DNA of 64,000 nucleotides from Gremmenia infestans (GCA_032629725.1 JAFEVB010000006.1:372001-436000); one strand, 5' to 3'. Shown: positions 37,503-52,382, numbered from the stretch's first letter. The notes: a model not told the origin generated them from the sequence alone. Made by a program: numbers and translations.

Positions 37503-40500
37503 AATAGTTAATACTTTAGCTATAATAATAATACTAGTTAATAACTAGATTAAGTATCTTTAGAAAAAAAAAGCTTACTACTACTAAAGCTAAGTATAGA
37601 CTAGCTATATAGAAAAGATTTAAATATTTTTACTACTAATTTTAAAACTTATCTAATAGAAATAGTTCTAAATACTATATTTATAAAAAAAAGTATATAG
37701 TACTAAAGTGCTTATTTTTTCTAAAGTTCTAAAAATAAGCTTTAATACTACTTTAAGAGAAAAGATTCTACTAGCAGTTATCTAATTATAAAAGTTTATT
37801 TTATTATAAATCCTTTTATAGTAAATAAAATAATAAAAACTCTAAGTTAAAAAGAAACTATAGATTTCTAAAAGCTAACTTTAAAAGTAAAAGTAACTTA
37901 AACTTTAATATAACTTCTATAGACTTTTTATCTAATAACTATAAAAAAGAGGTTATAGTAATTACTAAAAAGTAGAAAAATATAATCTTAAGTAAGTACT
38001 TTATTATATAGTCTATTAATTTAAGTATATTATTATATATAACTAATAAATCTTACTTATTTAGAAAGCTATTAAAAAAGTGCTTTTTATCTTAGATTAT
38101 ATAAGTTAAGAAAAGAATATTAAAGTTAGATAAGTATAAAGTAGCTAAAGTTATTACTAAAAATAAATCTTTTTATTTTCTTAAAAATACTTTTTTTATT
38201 TCTAACCTTAGAATTAATTTAATTTTTATAAAATATTTATATAAAGATAGGATCTAAGAATACTTTAATAATAAAAAAATATATTTTATACTTATTACTA
38301 TAAAGTAAAAAGATAGCTTATATTATATAAAGTCTATTTTAAAATATTATTTAGAAATAGCATTTTCTACTTTTAAAAAAATAAAATACTAAGGTAACTC
38401 TAAGAGCATCTAGAACCTAGATAAGTTAAAAGAAGATAATATATTAAAAAACTAATAATAATACTTTTAACTTATATATAAATATTTTAATTACTATAAT
38501 ATTAAGTTTTTCTAATATTTATATAAAGTTATAACTAAAGTAAAAGCAATTAAGATTTCTATACTTTACTAAAGAATCTATAAAATATATAAAATTAGTA
38601 AGATATAAAAGATAATAAATAAAACGCTAGCTATTTATAAGTTTAAACTTTTAGCACTTATATTAATTAATATTATAGAACTTTTTATAAAGTTAATCTA
38701 AGGTTTTAAGTACTTTCTATAGATTATTAATAACTTTACCTAAAAGATCTAGATAATTCTATTAAAGTTAAAAAATAAAGTAATTTTAAGACTTTAGAAA
38801 TAAAGAAAAAAATAAGAATAAAAAAGAAAGTAAAAGTAATTATATATAGATTAGATAATACTCTAGAACTAAAAAATACTATAGATAGATAGAAAAAAGA
38901 AAATAGTATTTTCTATAAAGTATATAACTATTATATTATTATACTAAAATAGATCTACTAAGAAAGTAATCTAGATAATTAAAAATATAATAAAGATAAT
39001 AATAAAAAGCTTTAAACTACTATTAGAATTCTAGTATTTTATAATAGAGACTAATATATATATTAGAAACTAGTTATCTAAAGATCTAAAATTATAAGTA
39101 AAAGAATATTTTTAAAAAAAGTATATATAGATATTAAATAAATCTCTAACTATCTAAAAGTATAGAAATACTAGTATTTTATATATATAGACCTAAAGAC
39201 TATTCTAGCTACTTAGCTATATAATAAGCAAGTAAATAGAAAGTAGAAAGTAGTATTTTTAAACTATAGTAGTAAAACTAATAAGTAGTACTAGTTCTAC
39301 TTTACTAATCTTAGTTATATATAAAGATTAAGCTTTATTATTTTTTATAAGTTAGTAAAAAAGAAAAGCTAAAACTCTAGCTATAAAACTTACTAAGTAG
39401 AGTTATAAATAAAAAATATCTCTAGATCTACTTAATTATAAACTATAAAGCTAACTAGCTAGAAAGCTTATAAAATAGAAATCTTAAAAAACCTTTAAGC
39501 TAATAGTAGTAATACTATTTATTAAGTACTAACTAGATCTTCTAATAGTTTTAAAAGATTTTATAAAATAAGTTAAGCTTCTTAAAACTATCTTAATTAA
39601 TATAAAAACCTAAGAAAGTAACTTTTCTAAGACTATCTTAAAAAGTAAAGTTAATCTTAAAAAGAACTTTTCTAAAACTATTATAAAGCTATCTATAAGT
39701 AGATCTTAAGAAAATAAAGTAAAATCTATAAATAAGAAACTAAAGAAAGATTAAGCTAAACTACTTTACTTTTTCTTTTAAACTAGAAAAAAAAAGACTT
39801 TAAAGAAAATAGTAAAAAAAGAATAGCTAAAAGAGTTTATATTATAGTTATATTATTACTTCTAGAATTATTAAATTACTTAAATATAAAGAAATTATCT
39901 AGAATTAAGAAATACTTTATTACTACTTTATTACTAACTATTAATAAAAGTATCTTTTAGATATTTTATATACTACTTTATAAAATATATAACTATTTAC
40001 CTAAAACTATATTACTTATTTTAGTTAAATAGAGGATTTATATATTTTATATATATAAAAAAATAATAAAAAGTAAGTATATAAAAAAATAGAATATAGT
40101 AATATAGGAAAAGATTAAGACTTTAATTTAAAATAGTACTTAGAAGAAGTTTATACTTTTTAAAAAAGTAAATCTAGTTTCTATAAAATAGATATTTAAT
40201 ATAAAAGAAACTATTAATAATATAATTAAGTACTTTAAGACTTAACTTATAGTATATAGTTTTATTTAAAAGTATAGAAAAAACTATACTAAAATATTTA
40301 TTCTAATAGTATAAATAGATTAACTTTATATCTTTATAGCTATAGTTATAAAGCGTAACTTATAATACTTCTAGTTTAATATTAAGAATACTTTTATAAA
40401 ATTATATTTTAAGAAAGTAATCTATATAGCTCTATTATAAAGTATTAAAGTAGTAACTAGAAAATATTTAAGGCTTCTATAAAGCTTTTATAGTCTTAAA

Positions 40501-40601
40501 TAAGTAGAATAAGATTAGAATCTTCTACTAAGAAGTTATCTTATCTAGATATATAGTTTTAAATAAAGTTAAGCTAATTTATATCTTTTTATCTACTATA
40601 T
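37503..40601 (+). pseudogene. Ty1/Copia element, 5' part (gag end, PR, IN, first half of RT)
   Basis: Plus-strand order is typical Copia. A CCHC knuckle relic lies near 37660-37705 (Y-Y-I-Y-KKK for C-Y-I-C-KKK, with an A-run indel). A protease-like W-I-V-D-S-G region sits near 38010-38060. The integrase core at 38702-38775 reads GFKYFL-x-I-I-N-N-F-T, where family members have V-D-D-F-(T/S). The RT LDVKNAF-like block reads F-N-I-K-N-T-F at about 40375-40400, and the LYGLKQ motif is F-Y-S-L-K-stop at 40486-40503. It is cut at 40601 by another LTR element and resumes at 60422. N-terminal gag and the 5' LTR are missing, ending against copy 4. All frames are full of TAG/TAA. Confidence 0.82.
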
Positions 40602-40815
40602 TATAAAGAGATAATATAACCGCAGACTTTAGACTAGAATCTGACTTATAGTTTTATTATAATATAAATATATATATTAAAATAATCTATATAAAAAAGT
40701 ATATTATAAAATAAATAATAATCTAAATTTAGTAAAATATCTAATTTTATAAAGTATAATATAGTACTAGCTATATACTCTACTTTATATAATATTCTAT
40801 TTAGTCTCTATTATA
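40602..40815. repeat. Left LTR of the unknown element
   Basis: 214 bp, aligned end to end with 60204-60417; differences are transitions (for example CCGCAGAC versus TCGTAGAC). The match stops abruptly on both sides, which defines the termini. Confidence 0.85.
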
Positions 40816-43800
40816 TTTATCTCTTTTTTAAAAGCTTACTTAATCTAAGTAATATACTACTTTTATTAATTTTACTACTAAAAGAAAAGTAAAAAGATAT
40901 ATAAAATTAGTTCTTTTAAGTTTTCTTTTAAGTATACTAACTTAATAATATCTTTTTATTATTATTTCTAAGTAAATTAGTAGCGCTAGTCTGCTTTTAT
41001 TACTAACTACTTATAACTTTTTCTACTTTACTACCTTTTTTAACTTTAACCTTTTTATTATATACTACTCTACTTTTTATTCTTACCTTTTATTCTTTTA
41101 TTATTCTAGTATTAACTTTCTTATTTAAATTTATTTTTTATTACTTTTATTACTTTTTTTTTCTTATTATCTTTACTACTTTCTTATAACTTTAGTAATT
41201 TTACTATTATTATAAAAGTATATAAATCTATAATTTACTAAGTTTTTTAACCTCTTAATATTCTATAGATAGCTAACTACTTTATAAAGTATAAATACTT
41301 TAAATTATCTTCTTTTTAATAAAGTTATTATACTATTTTAGCTCTATTTATTACTTCTATAGCTGCGGCCTTATTAGCGGTCTATAGTTTTTATAGTATA
41401 TATTATAAGTTTAATATACTTTCTAGTACTAAACTTGCACTAGCATTTAAATATTCTTTCTTAACTACGCATATCTATAACGTATTTAACTTTCTAATTC
41501 TTTTTAGATTTTAATAATTTTAATTTTATTTTATAAACTATTTACTTAATATATTACTTCTAAGATTACTATATTAATTTATATTAACTTTTATACTAGA
41601 ATTAGCACACTTTACTTTTTTGCTTATTTTTTTATAAATAGCCTATTTTAATCTATTAATTTTAATTTACCTCTTTTTTTTTAAAGTCTATTATTAATAT
41701 AATATTAAAGTCTATTATCTATATAGTATTAGATATAATAGTTAGAATAAAGTAGTAGTATATAGATATTAGAGTTATTAATATTATCTTAAATATAGTT
41801 ACTAAGTTTCTCTAAAGTTATTAAGCTTTTAGATAATTTACTAACTTATTATCTTAGATTAGTTCTTTTCTTTTCTCTTTTAGTAATAACTTTAACTTTC
41901 TTTTTTAGTACTACTTTATATATTAGCGCCTTTATCTTTAGAAAGTATCCTCTACTTTTTATAGTTTACTTTATTATTAACTCTACTTTATTTTAATTAA
42001 AGCAGTTTAATATACTTAGTTATAACTTAGATATCTTTAGAATACTATTATAAAAAAGTACTATCTATAGGTAAATGCTTTTTTCTACTATTAGTAGCTA
42101 GCTACTATAAGCTACTACTATCTAGATCTTTATAGTAAGCTTTATATTCTTAGTTACTACTTTAATTTTACTATTAGCTTTTATTATAAAGTTATTTAAG
42201 AACTATTAGAAGAATTAGATATATTATAGTAGCTTAGTTTATTATAGAATAATATAAGTATTCTTAAGCTATACTATTACTATTACTTTTTATTAATTTT
42301 ATATAGATTAGTATTTTTATTTTATAAAAAAGTTCTTTTTTCTTCTTATTTTTAAGAAAAGAGTAAAAAAGTACCTATTAGCCTACTTTAGAAAAAGAGA
42401 TCTAGGTTTTAATAATTCTTATAGTTTCTAATAGAACCTTTATAATTTATTCTTAATAGTATTTTTATTAACTTTCTCTAGAGCTTTTTCTATATAATAT
42501 AAAACCTATATACTTATAAGACCTTCTTTTTTATCTTTTACTTTTATAAATAGCTATCTATTTATATTATATTATATTTAGCTTTGCTTTTTATATTACT
42601 TTTTAGCTTTATAGTTGCATTTGCCTATAGGTATTTAGAGGCTCTATTTGCTTTAGAGGCTATATTACTATATTATAATAGTACTATTTCTAACTACGCT
42701 CTAGTTTCTAAAGGCGCTATAGATCTATATTATTAAAAGTAGTAAAGATATAATTTTATTATATAGTTACTAACAGATTACTAAATATATCTATAACTTT
42801 TCTAATTAATAATAAGTCTAAATAAGTTATTCTTTTTTTTTAGAATTAATAACTATAATTATATTAAGATTAGATATCTTTTATTAGCTTATTCTATTAG
42901 CTTAGCTTAGTTATAAAAAAAGATGCTAGCTATAAAGACTCTATATTAATAGCTTTACTTTTTAGAAGCTTTCTTATTTATTAATTAGTAATATTATTAT
43001 TTTAGTTAAAGCTTAACTATAGCTATTATATCTAAGATTAGTAATTTATTAGATATTTATTTATTACTTATAATATAGTATTATTTGCTTAATTCTAAGC
43101 TTAGATAGACCTCTTTTACTAGCCTATCTACTAAAATTTTACTTTTACTAAAAACTATTTCTTAGATTATAGAAATCTTTAGCTTTAATAATATATTTAA
43201 GTAAAGAAAAAATATTATAACTAAGAAACCCTATTTAAGCTATTATTATAATAGCTTTTAATTAAGCTAAAAATACTTAGCTTTAGTACTTTATAGAAGA
43301 TATAGTTAAAGCTTCTAGTAAACTATATTTAATCTATAGTAATCAGTTTATACTTTTTTCTTAGTAGAGAGTTTTATTAGTATTTTGCTTTTTTCTAGGT
43401 ATTTGCTAAAGGTGCTAATATTAATTTTAAAAGATAGATATATAAATATAGTATTATAGTAGTCTTTATTAGTAGAAGCTAAGACACTTCTAGCTTTATA
43501 TTAGAATATCTAGGCTTTATAGCATTTTAATAATTTATATAACTTTTTATAACTTTTTTTACTATTATACTACTTTATCTCTTTTTTAAAATAAGGTTTT
43601 AGCTTACTTTTAAGCTTATTACTTTAGTAGACTTAGAAGTAGCTATAGGCTCTTATATTACTATTATTAAATATAATCTTATTTAAACGTTTTAGTACTA
43701 TCTATAATAGAACTACTTATTACTTTTAGTATTTTTATAATAGTATTTTACTTTCTTAACTTATACTATTCTTTAACTTCTTTTAGAGTATTATTAGATA

Positions 43801-44139
43801 ATATAGATATTATTATAGCTTTTTCTACTTCTAAGTAGAACTATCTACTTTACTAGTAGTATAGTTTTAGCTTATTAGTAGATACTATTTCTTTTAGCTA
43901 AGCTTTATTAATTTCTAATTCTTTTAATAGAAAATAACCTTTATTAGTATTAGCTGTTTTAATTTTATATAGTCTTAGCTACTAAAAGTTTAGTTTTATA
44001 GTATTTAATATATTAATTTTATATATTAAATCCTACTATAGTATAATATCGCCTACTTTAAATAGTTTTATCTATAGTATATACTTAGTATTCTAGGCTT
44101 TTTTTCTCTCTTAATACTTTTATATCTTCTATAAATATA
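40816..44139. other. Interior of the unknown LTR element, left part
   Basis: Extremely AT-rich, with long T- and A-rich runs. Neither strand shows a retroelement motif I can name. A plus-strand frame near 41330-41460 (ALFITSIAAALLAVYSFY) looks protein-like but isolated. If the element is minus-oriented this should be the pol end. Confidence 0.4.
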
Positions 44140-44611
44140 TATAATAATTGCCCGGCTTATATAGTACTAGGGTAAGTCTTATAACTTAAGTTAGGTTCTT
44201 AGATCTAGGTTATTATTAGGTTAATATTAGTATCTATTAATAGATTACTAGTTGCTATACTTAAAAGTATAGCTTATTATAAAGTATAAAGTAATAAGTA
44301 TATATTAGGAAATACTATTTAAGTTAAGTATAAAGCTTCTATCTAATAGATAATAACCTAGCTTTATATAGAACCTTTATATCCTAGATTATATAGATTA
44401 TTCTAATCCTACTAATCCTGGATTATATAGATTATTACGATCTAAATAATCTATCTTTATCTTATAATATATTATATAACTAGCTAACTATTATATATAG
44501 TTATTATATTAGCTACTATAAAGAAACCTTTTTTCTTTTAGAGGTTCTTCTATATCTAGCGAGCTAGATATTAAGCCTAAGGTCTCTTAGTTATATATTA
44601 TATTCGTAATA
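44140..44611 (-). repeat. 3' LTR of copy 5, subtype B
   Basis: 472 bp, same subtype as 37031-37502, including the CCTAGATTATATA-ATTA central block in place of the GTCGAC cluster. Confidence 0.85.
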
Positions 44612-44879
44612 CTATTCCCTTTCTAGTTAGTATTACTTTAACGCTTAAGTATAATATAGGAAATATTTTATAATATTTATAGCTTTTTTCTTTTTTATTA
44701 TACTTATTAGTTCTACTAAATATAAGTAATATATTACTCTTTTTAAAACTATTTAGTTATATAGTATTCTAAATATATCTTATTCTAACTATACTTATTA
44801 TTACTACTAATATATAGTTCTAAATAGCAAGTTGTAGTAGTATAGGAAGTGCGTTTAATATAGAGCAAAATGCGATGCT

Positions 44880-45260
44880 TTCTAAGTATTAGTTAATAAT
44901 CTTTAGAATCTTTATCTAAAGAAAAAGCGCCTAAAGTTTAAAAGAGATACGGCTTTTAAGACAGCTATAGCTAGTCTAGTCTAAGTTCGTAAACTTAAAT
45001 ATTATTAATAGAAGCTTTATAAATAGAGTATAAAGATAGTCTATAATAAGCTAAAGTCTCTTAATAAGTTGAATGCTCTAAAGGAAAAGGAAAAGGATAA
45101 AAAGGAAAAAAATAAATAGTATAAGCAAAAGGCTCTGCCTGCTTCTTCTACTATAGTTCCTACTAGTAGCTTTTCTTTTAGTCTTAACCTTTTTAACAAT
45201 TCTGTCTTTATTATATCCCTAGCTATATATAATCCCTCTAACTTCTTTTAGGTAAGCTAG
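44880..45260 (+). pseudogene. Accessory ORF relic, copy 5
   Basis: This runs opposite to its host element. From about 45050 it reads NKLKSLNKLNALKEKEK, then a lysine-rich stretch, then a serine-rich stretch (LPASSTIVPTSS), ending in an F-N-N-S-V-F-I-I-x-L-A-I-Y-N-P tail. Order and composition match the accessory ORFs of copies 1 and 3. The cysteine cluster is not evident here. Confidence 0.55.
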
Positions 45261-47516
45261 AGTATTAGTTTTAGTATTCTATAAATATTTTAAGGTTTCT
45301 AAGTATTACTAAGGTTTCCTAGGTATTTTCTAAGTATAGATAGTCTATCTATTTAACTAGATACTTAGTATAGCCTCTAATCTATTTATAGTCTAGTATT
45401 ACTTTAATTTTATACTTAGTATTAAGATTAACTAGTTAGATTTCTATAATAGGCGCAGGTAGCGCCTCTAGTAGTACTAGTTTAAGAAGGGATATATAAA
45501 ATACTAGATATATATTTATTATTCTAAATAGTACTAGTTTATAGTTAACTAGTCCTATAACTTACTTGATTTTAAACAGCTCTAGCTTTTTATAATCTAG
45601 TTTTATACTTAATTATTTTATCTTAATATTTTTTCATATTAGATAGACTTTATCCTCTTTTTTAAGTATAGGTTCTATACTATGTTTTCCGTTATAGTAT
45701 AACGCTGCTTTTTTTATAAAGAATACTAGATTACTAGCTAGCTTTTTCTAAAGTGCCTTAAGGTCTTTTATCTATATAGTTGCGGATTAGTTATCTAATT
45801 CTAAGGTTATTATAAAGTGGTAAGCCTTAGAGTTATAATTATAATTCGTATATACTAATAAGATCTTTATATTTTCCGTAGCTAATATATTATATACGAA
45901 CTAGATAAGTAGTAGAAGTTCTATCTAGTTATTCTACTTATAGTTTATATAATATTAGATATATATTTCTATTATCTAATTTATCTATTTAGTTTATTTA
46001 TTAGTTTATAGATAAAAGCTTATTAATAGCTTTTTTTTAATACCTAGTAAAGCTATAAATGCTATCTAGAATTTTAAAGTAAAGAGCTGATCTTTATCTA
46101 ATATAATTTCTTCTAGCGCACTATAGTTTACTACTACTATTTAAAGAAATGCCTAAGCTAAGTCTTTAGCTATACTTAACTTCTTATAAAGTATTATATA
46201 GGTATATTTTATTAACCTATCTATAATAACTAGAATAGAATTATATTCTACTTCTATTATTAGATCTTTAAATAGTAGTAGCTTAACTATAAAGTCCTAT
46301 ATAATAGATATCTAAGAAGTTTTTAGTATATTAGATAATTATATTATATTATATAAAGTATATTATAATATCTTATTCTATATATAAGTATTATACTTAC
46401 TAATAACCTTCTTAACTATTATTCGCATATCTAGAAAGTAGTACCTCCGCGAGAGCCTTTCCTAGGTCCTAGTATTCCCTTAATATCTGTAAGCTAGTAG
46501 CTTATATTATTTCTTAATAAATTCTTTTTAGATACTTTTAAGAATATATATCTTATTTTTATATAGTAGAAGCCTTTTTATATTCTTCTAGAAGTATTAT
46601 AAGATGCCTTCCGCTATTATATCCCTTTTATATACTAATCTAATTTTATTTATAAATAGGTTACTATTAATATAGGTCGTAGCTGCGATTTATTATTTAT
46701 TTAAAATAAGATTATTACTATTTTCCTAGAAGATTATAACGCCTTTTATTTTTTCTTTTATCTTATATCTTAGCTTCTAACTTAGCGTATTAGTATATAT
46801 ATTCTCTATTCTTTTTATATATTTAATTTATAAGTTATAAGTAGCAAGTATTTCTATCTATCTTATCTGCCGCCTATTTAAGTCTTTAGTTATAATAAAG
46901 CTAATAAGATTCTTATAATTAGTAAGAATTATTACTAGAAAGTTAGCTCTCTAAAAGTAAACTTTTTATTTTTATAATACTTTAACTATTACTAGAAGCT
47001 TCTTATTATATATATTATAGTTAAGTTCTATAAATATTATTTTCCTAAAGTAGTATGCTACTAGATACTAGCTGCTATTTTTATATTTCTATATAAGTAC
47101 TCCCTCTATTATCTTATCTAATATATTTATTTCTACTATTAACTTAAGTTCTAGCTAGAAGTTCTAGTAGATAGGCTTTTTTATAAAGGCCTGCTTTAGC
47201 TCTTAGAATGCCTTTTTTGCTTTGTTTATCTATTTAAACTCCTGCTTTTTTTTTATTAGGTTTATAAGTAGTAGAGCTTTTTTTAAATATAACTTAATAA
47301 ACTTCTAGTAGAAGTTTATAAATCCTAGAAAAGATTATACCTATTTAACTATAATTAGCATCTTCTAGGTAATAATTGCTCGGACCTTTTTAGGATCTAG
47401 GCTGATTTTCCCTAGTATAATTATATAGCTTAGAAAAGTAATTTCTTTTATATAAAAGTTATATTTAGATAGCTTTAGGCGGAATCCCTTTGCTGCAAGT
47501 GCTTCTAAGACTTATA

Positions 47517-47992
47517 TATTACGAATATAATATATAACTAAGGGATCTTAGACTTAGTATCTGGCTTCAGATATAGAAGAACCTCTAGAAGAAAAGTTAT
47601 AGTCTTATATATATATATGTTTATTAGAGAGTAGTTCTATTAATATTTAGTTATTATATTATATAATTAGTTATATAATATAATCGACTAGTCGACTAGC
47701 AACCAGTCGACTAGATCGATAGTAGTCGAGTCGACTACGGTTAACTAGTAGTATAAAGGTTTTATATAAAGCTAGGTTATTATCTATTAGATAAAAGCTT
47801 TATACTTAACTTAAATAGTATTTTCTAATATATACTTATTACTTTATACTTTATAATAAGCTATACTTCTAAGTATAGTAACTAGTAATCTATTAATAGA
47901 TACTAATATTAACCTAATAATAATCTAGGTCTAGGGATCTACTTAAGTTATAAGACTTATCTTAATATTATATAAGCTAGGCGATTATTATA
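47517..47992 (+). repeat. 5' LTR of copy 2, subtype A
   Basis: 476 bp, starting TATTACGAATA and ending GATTATTATA. It retains several TCGACTAG motifs (about 47682-47742). Confidence 0.88.
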
Positions 47993-50900
47993 CTTTAAGT
48001 ACTAGTTTTTTTATTAATAGAATAATATTATCTACTAGATCTACTAAGAGGAAAAATATCTTAACCTTAATCTTAATATAAACTCTAGCCTCTATACTAG
48101 CGCTAGCTTAGACTTTTATAGTATAAGAATAAACTATAATTATTAAGATACCTAATATATTCTATAGAGATAAAAGCAAGTTAGATAACTTTCTAATCTT
48201 AATAGATATCTATATTCTATTTAACTAATACTTATTTAGAACTAAGATAGTAAAGATTATCTATATAATTAGTTACTTTTAAAGCGTAGCCTTTAATTAG
48301 ATTAAGACCTATATTAACAATTTTATAGCAAATAAGACTAGTTAGAAGCGAATTATAACTAGAGCAAGGATCTTAACCTAGACTATATTTATAAGCTATA
48401 AAGTATTTAAGAAAAACATCCGATAAGTTTTTAGTAATCTTAAATAGTAGAGTATAGCTAAATAGGAGCTATAATAACTAAAATAAAACAAGTTAGCTTC
48501 TAAGTATATAGCTAGGTTCTAGTAGTATTTAAATATAGTAGAATAGAATAACCGCGCTCTAACTAGCTAGTATTATATAGAACTAAAGAACTTTATTAAG
48601 AATAAGCTAACTAGAATAGACTAACTAACTAGTTTTACTAAGATAATTAAGAAAGCGGTTAAGATTAATAACCGGTTTTTTAAAAGGTCTCTTAAATAAA
48701 AAGGAACCTATAATTTTAATAAACGGTTAGAAAAGATAGAATTAATAGGAAGAAAAGACTAGAGGGACCTAATAGAAATTAACGCCGCTTACTAAAAACT
48801 AAACCTACTCTTTAAGAAAAAATAGAATAAGTAATATTAGAAAGGACTTTATTTTAAGTATAGATTACCTAGATACTTAGTATCTTTTTATAAATAGAAG
48901 AAAGGAAAAGAACTCTAAAAGAAATAAAATATAAGCGTAGCTATATAAACCTTAGATATAGTATTATAACCTAACTTTAAAAGATAGAAGTATAGTATAT
49001 AACTATCTAAATATAAAAGCTAGAAAATAAATATAAAAGAAAAAGCAAGCCTATCTTAGGATCCTACGAACTAGCTATCTAATATAAATAAGAAGTAGAT
49101 AATAGCTAGTAATAAGCTTATTATAGGAAACTAGTAGAAACCTAAAGAAGAGGATAAACTAGCCTTTAAAGAAGACTTCTAGCTAGGAATAAAGAAACCT
49201 AAAAAAGGCATCTACTATATAATTATATACTAAGATATATAATAAGTTATCTTTAAGGCACCCTAATAGCCTAGGATTATTAAAGATATTCTAAAAAAAG
49301 AAATACTAAGGCTAAGCTTAATTATTAAGCTAGGAGAAATATAGGAAATTACTAGTAAAAAGTTAAGCAAATATATTTAAAAGAAAACAACTTTTTCTTT
49401 ATTTTCTATAAACCTAATAATCTTTACTTAGTAATATATTAGTAATAAAGTATAAAGCATATTCGCGCTAAATACTCTATACTAACTAATAAGATAGAAA
49501 AGTAGTTACTAACTATAGGAAAACCAATTTATATAATATAAAGTTCTAGAAGAAAAATAACTAGAAAAGAAAGTAGTAGCTATAAAAAGCTAAAATTATA
49601 TAATACTAAACGTTTATACTAAAGGAAAGAAGCTATAGATTATACTTAACTTTAGTATATAAAGAAACTTTATCTTACTAGAAGCTATAAAGAAGCTTAA
49701 TATACTAATATAAAAGAAGATAGAACTTTATCTACTTATTATTATTAATAGGATAGTAATTAGAATAAATAGAAAGATAATTAAATATAAGACTATACCT
49801 ATATAGATAACTATTAGAGGTTACTAAAAGGAAATTAGCCTAGATATAATCTATATTAGAGATAATTAGACCATTTTTAGTATTTCTTAGATTAGATAAT
49901 ATAATTCAGAAATCGATTAGAAAACTTATAAGATAAAGTTTACCTAATATAGCTACGTATTAAAATAACTATATAGCTATAAAGAGGTTAGCGCTACCTT
50001 CTATAACACGCTAGAGCACGTAATCTAAGGCTCTCTATTAAATTTTTAGGAAGTTAGAAAAAAGATACTAGTATGATATAAGAAGTTTAAATAGATATTT
50101 AATAACCTATAAGATAAAAAAACCTTATCTAAATATTAACTATAGAACTATAAGATACTACTTAAGAAAAAATATAAACCTTCTTAGAAACTACTTTACT
50201 AGTATAGTAAAAAAAAGATAAGACTATAAAAGAAGTATATTAATAAAATATTATTTAAAAGATAGATAAGAGAGTTGTATTCTTTATTAAAAGCGCTAAT
50301 ACTATTTATAAAGAAAAAGAATAAACTAGATTAATTTTTTATTAACTACTAAAAGCTAAATAAGATAACTATAAAAAATTAATACCTGCTACTATAGATA
50401 GATAATATATAGAATTGCTTAAGAAAGGTAGTAATCTTTATATAGCTAGATATAAGAGATATATACTATCTAATCTATATTATAAAAAGCAAGAAATAGA
50501 AAACGGCATTTTAAACTAGATTTAGTTATTATAAGTACTAGATTATACCGTTTAGGCTAACTAACGCTCTAGTAATCTATTAGAAAGTTAACTATAATAT
50601 ATTAAAAGCTTTCTTAGATAGGTTTTATATATATTACCTTAATAATATACTAGTATATTTAGATAATAAGAAATAATATATAGGATATATAATATAGGTC
50701 TTAGAAGCACTTATAATAAAAGGATTCTATCTAAAGCTATCTAAATATAACTTTTATATAAAAGAAATTACTTTTCTAAACTATATAATTATACTAGAGA
50801 AAATTGGCCTAGACTCTAAAAAGGTCTAAGCAATTATTACCTAGGAGATACTAACTATAGTTAAATAGGTATAATCTTTCCTAGGATTTATAAACTTCTA

Positions 50901-51897
50901 TTAGAAGTTTATTAAGTTATATTTAAAAAAGGCTCTACTACTTATAGACCTAATAAAAAAGGAGTAGAAGTTTAAATAGATAAATAAAGCAGAAAAGGCA
51001 TTCTAAGAGCTAAAGTAGGCCTTTATAAAGAAGCCTATCTACTAGAACTTCTAGCTAAAACTTAAGTTAATAGCAGAAATAGATATATTAGATAAGATAA
51101 TAAAAGAAGTACTTATATAAAAATATAAAAATAGTAGCTAGTATCTAGTAGTATACTACTTTAGAAAAATAATATCTATAGAACTTAACTATAATATATA
51201 TAATAAGAAACTTCTAGTAATAGTTAAAGTATTATAGAAATAAAGAGTTTACTTTTAAAAAGCTAACTTTCTAGTAATAATTCTTACTAATTATAAGAAT
51301 CTTATTAGCTTTATTATAACTAAAGACTTAAATAGGCGGTAGATAAGATAGATAGAGATACTTGCTATTTATAACTTATAAATCAAATATATAAAAGAAA
51401 TAGAGAATATATATACTAATATACTAAGTTAGAAGCTAGGGTATAAAGTAAAAGAGGAAATAAAAGGCGTTGCGATTTTCTAGAAAAATAGTAATAACCT
51501 TATCTTAAATAAATAATAAATCGTAGCTGCGATCTATATTAATAGTAATCTATTTATAAATAAAATCAGATTAGTATATAAAAGAGATATAATAGTAGAA
51601 GGCATTTTATAATACTTCTAGAAAAATATAAAAAGGCTTCTACTATATAAAAATAAGATATATATCCCTAAAAGCATCTAAAAAGAATTTATTAAGAAAT
51701 AATACAAGCTACTAGCTTATGGATATTAAGAGAATACTAGAATCTAGAAGAGGCTTTCGCGGAGATACTACTTTCTAGGTATGCGAATAATAGTTAAGAA
51801 AGTTATTAGTAAATATAATACTTATATATAGAATAAGATATTATAATACGCTTTATATAATATAATATAATTATCTAATATACTAAAGACTTCCTAG
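47517..51897 (+). mobile_element. Truncated chromovirus, LTR subtype A (copy 2)
   Basis: Plus-strand copy closely parallel to copy 1: LTR 47517-47992, gag with zinc knuckle (about 48843-48895), protease (near 49640), RT (YLNN near 50636-50650), RNase H, and integrase up to a point equivalent to about 8980 of copy 1. It is inserted in copy 5 and cut at 51897 by the LTR of copy 3. The rest of integrase, the chromodomain and the 3' LTR are absent. It carries more A and T than copy 1 at most differing positions. Confidence 0.87.
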
Positions 51898-52382
51898 TAT
51901 AACAATCGCCTAGCTTATATAGTGCTAGGGTAAGTCTTATAACTTAAGTTAGGTCTTTGAACCTAGGTTATTATTAGGTTAATATCGGTATCTATTAATA
52001 AATCACAGGTTGCTATACTTAGAAGTATAGCTTATTATAAAGTATAAAGTAATAAGTATATATTAGAAAATACTATTTAAGTTAAGTATAAAGCTTCTAT
52101 CTAATAGGTAATAACCTAGCTTTATATAGAACCTTTATACTACTAGTCGACCGTAGTTAACTCGACTACTATTAATCTAGTCGACTGCTTACTAGTCGAC
52201 TAGTTAATCGTATTATATAACTAATTATATAATATAATAACTAAATATTAATAGGTCTACTTTTTAATAAATATACCTAAATATATATATATAAGACTAT
52301 AACCTTTCTTCTAGGGGTTCTCCTATATCTAAAGCTAGATACTAAGCTTAAGATTCTCTAGTTATATATTATATCCGTAATA
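51898..52382 (-). repeat. 3' LTR of copy 3
   Basis: 485 bp in reverse orientation, beginning TATAACAATCGCC and ending TATCCGTAATA. It contains the GTCGAC-type cluster at about 52142-52212. Confidence 0.9.

Larger units (their letters stand above)
44140..47516 (-). mobile_element. Truncated chromovirus, LTR subtype B (copy 5)
   Basis: Minus-strand element keeping the 3' LTR (44140-44611), the antisense accessory ORF, chromodomain/integrase, RNase H and RT as far as the region just after the YLDD box. It breaks at 47516 exactly where the plus-strand LTR of copy 2 begins, so copy 2 inserted here. The other half of copy 5 is not present beyond the later insertions. The sequence AATATA occurs just left of its LTR (44134-44139) and just right of the whole block (58471-58476), compatible with an outer target duplication but weak in AT-rich DNA. 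Confidence 0.82.
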
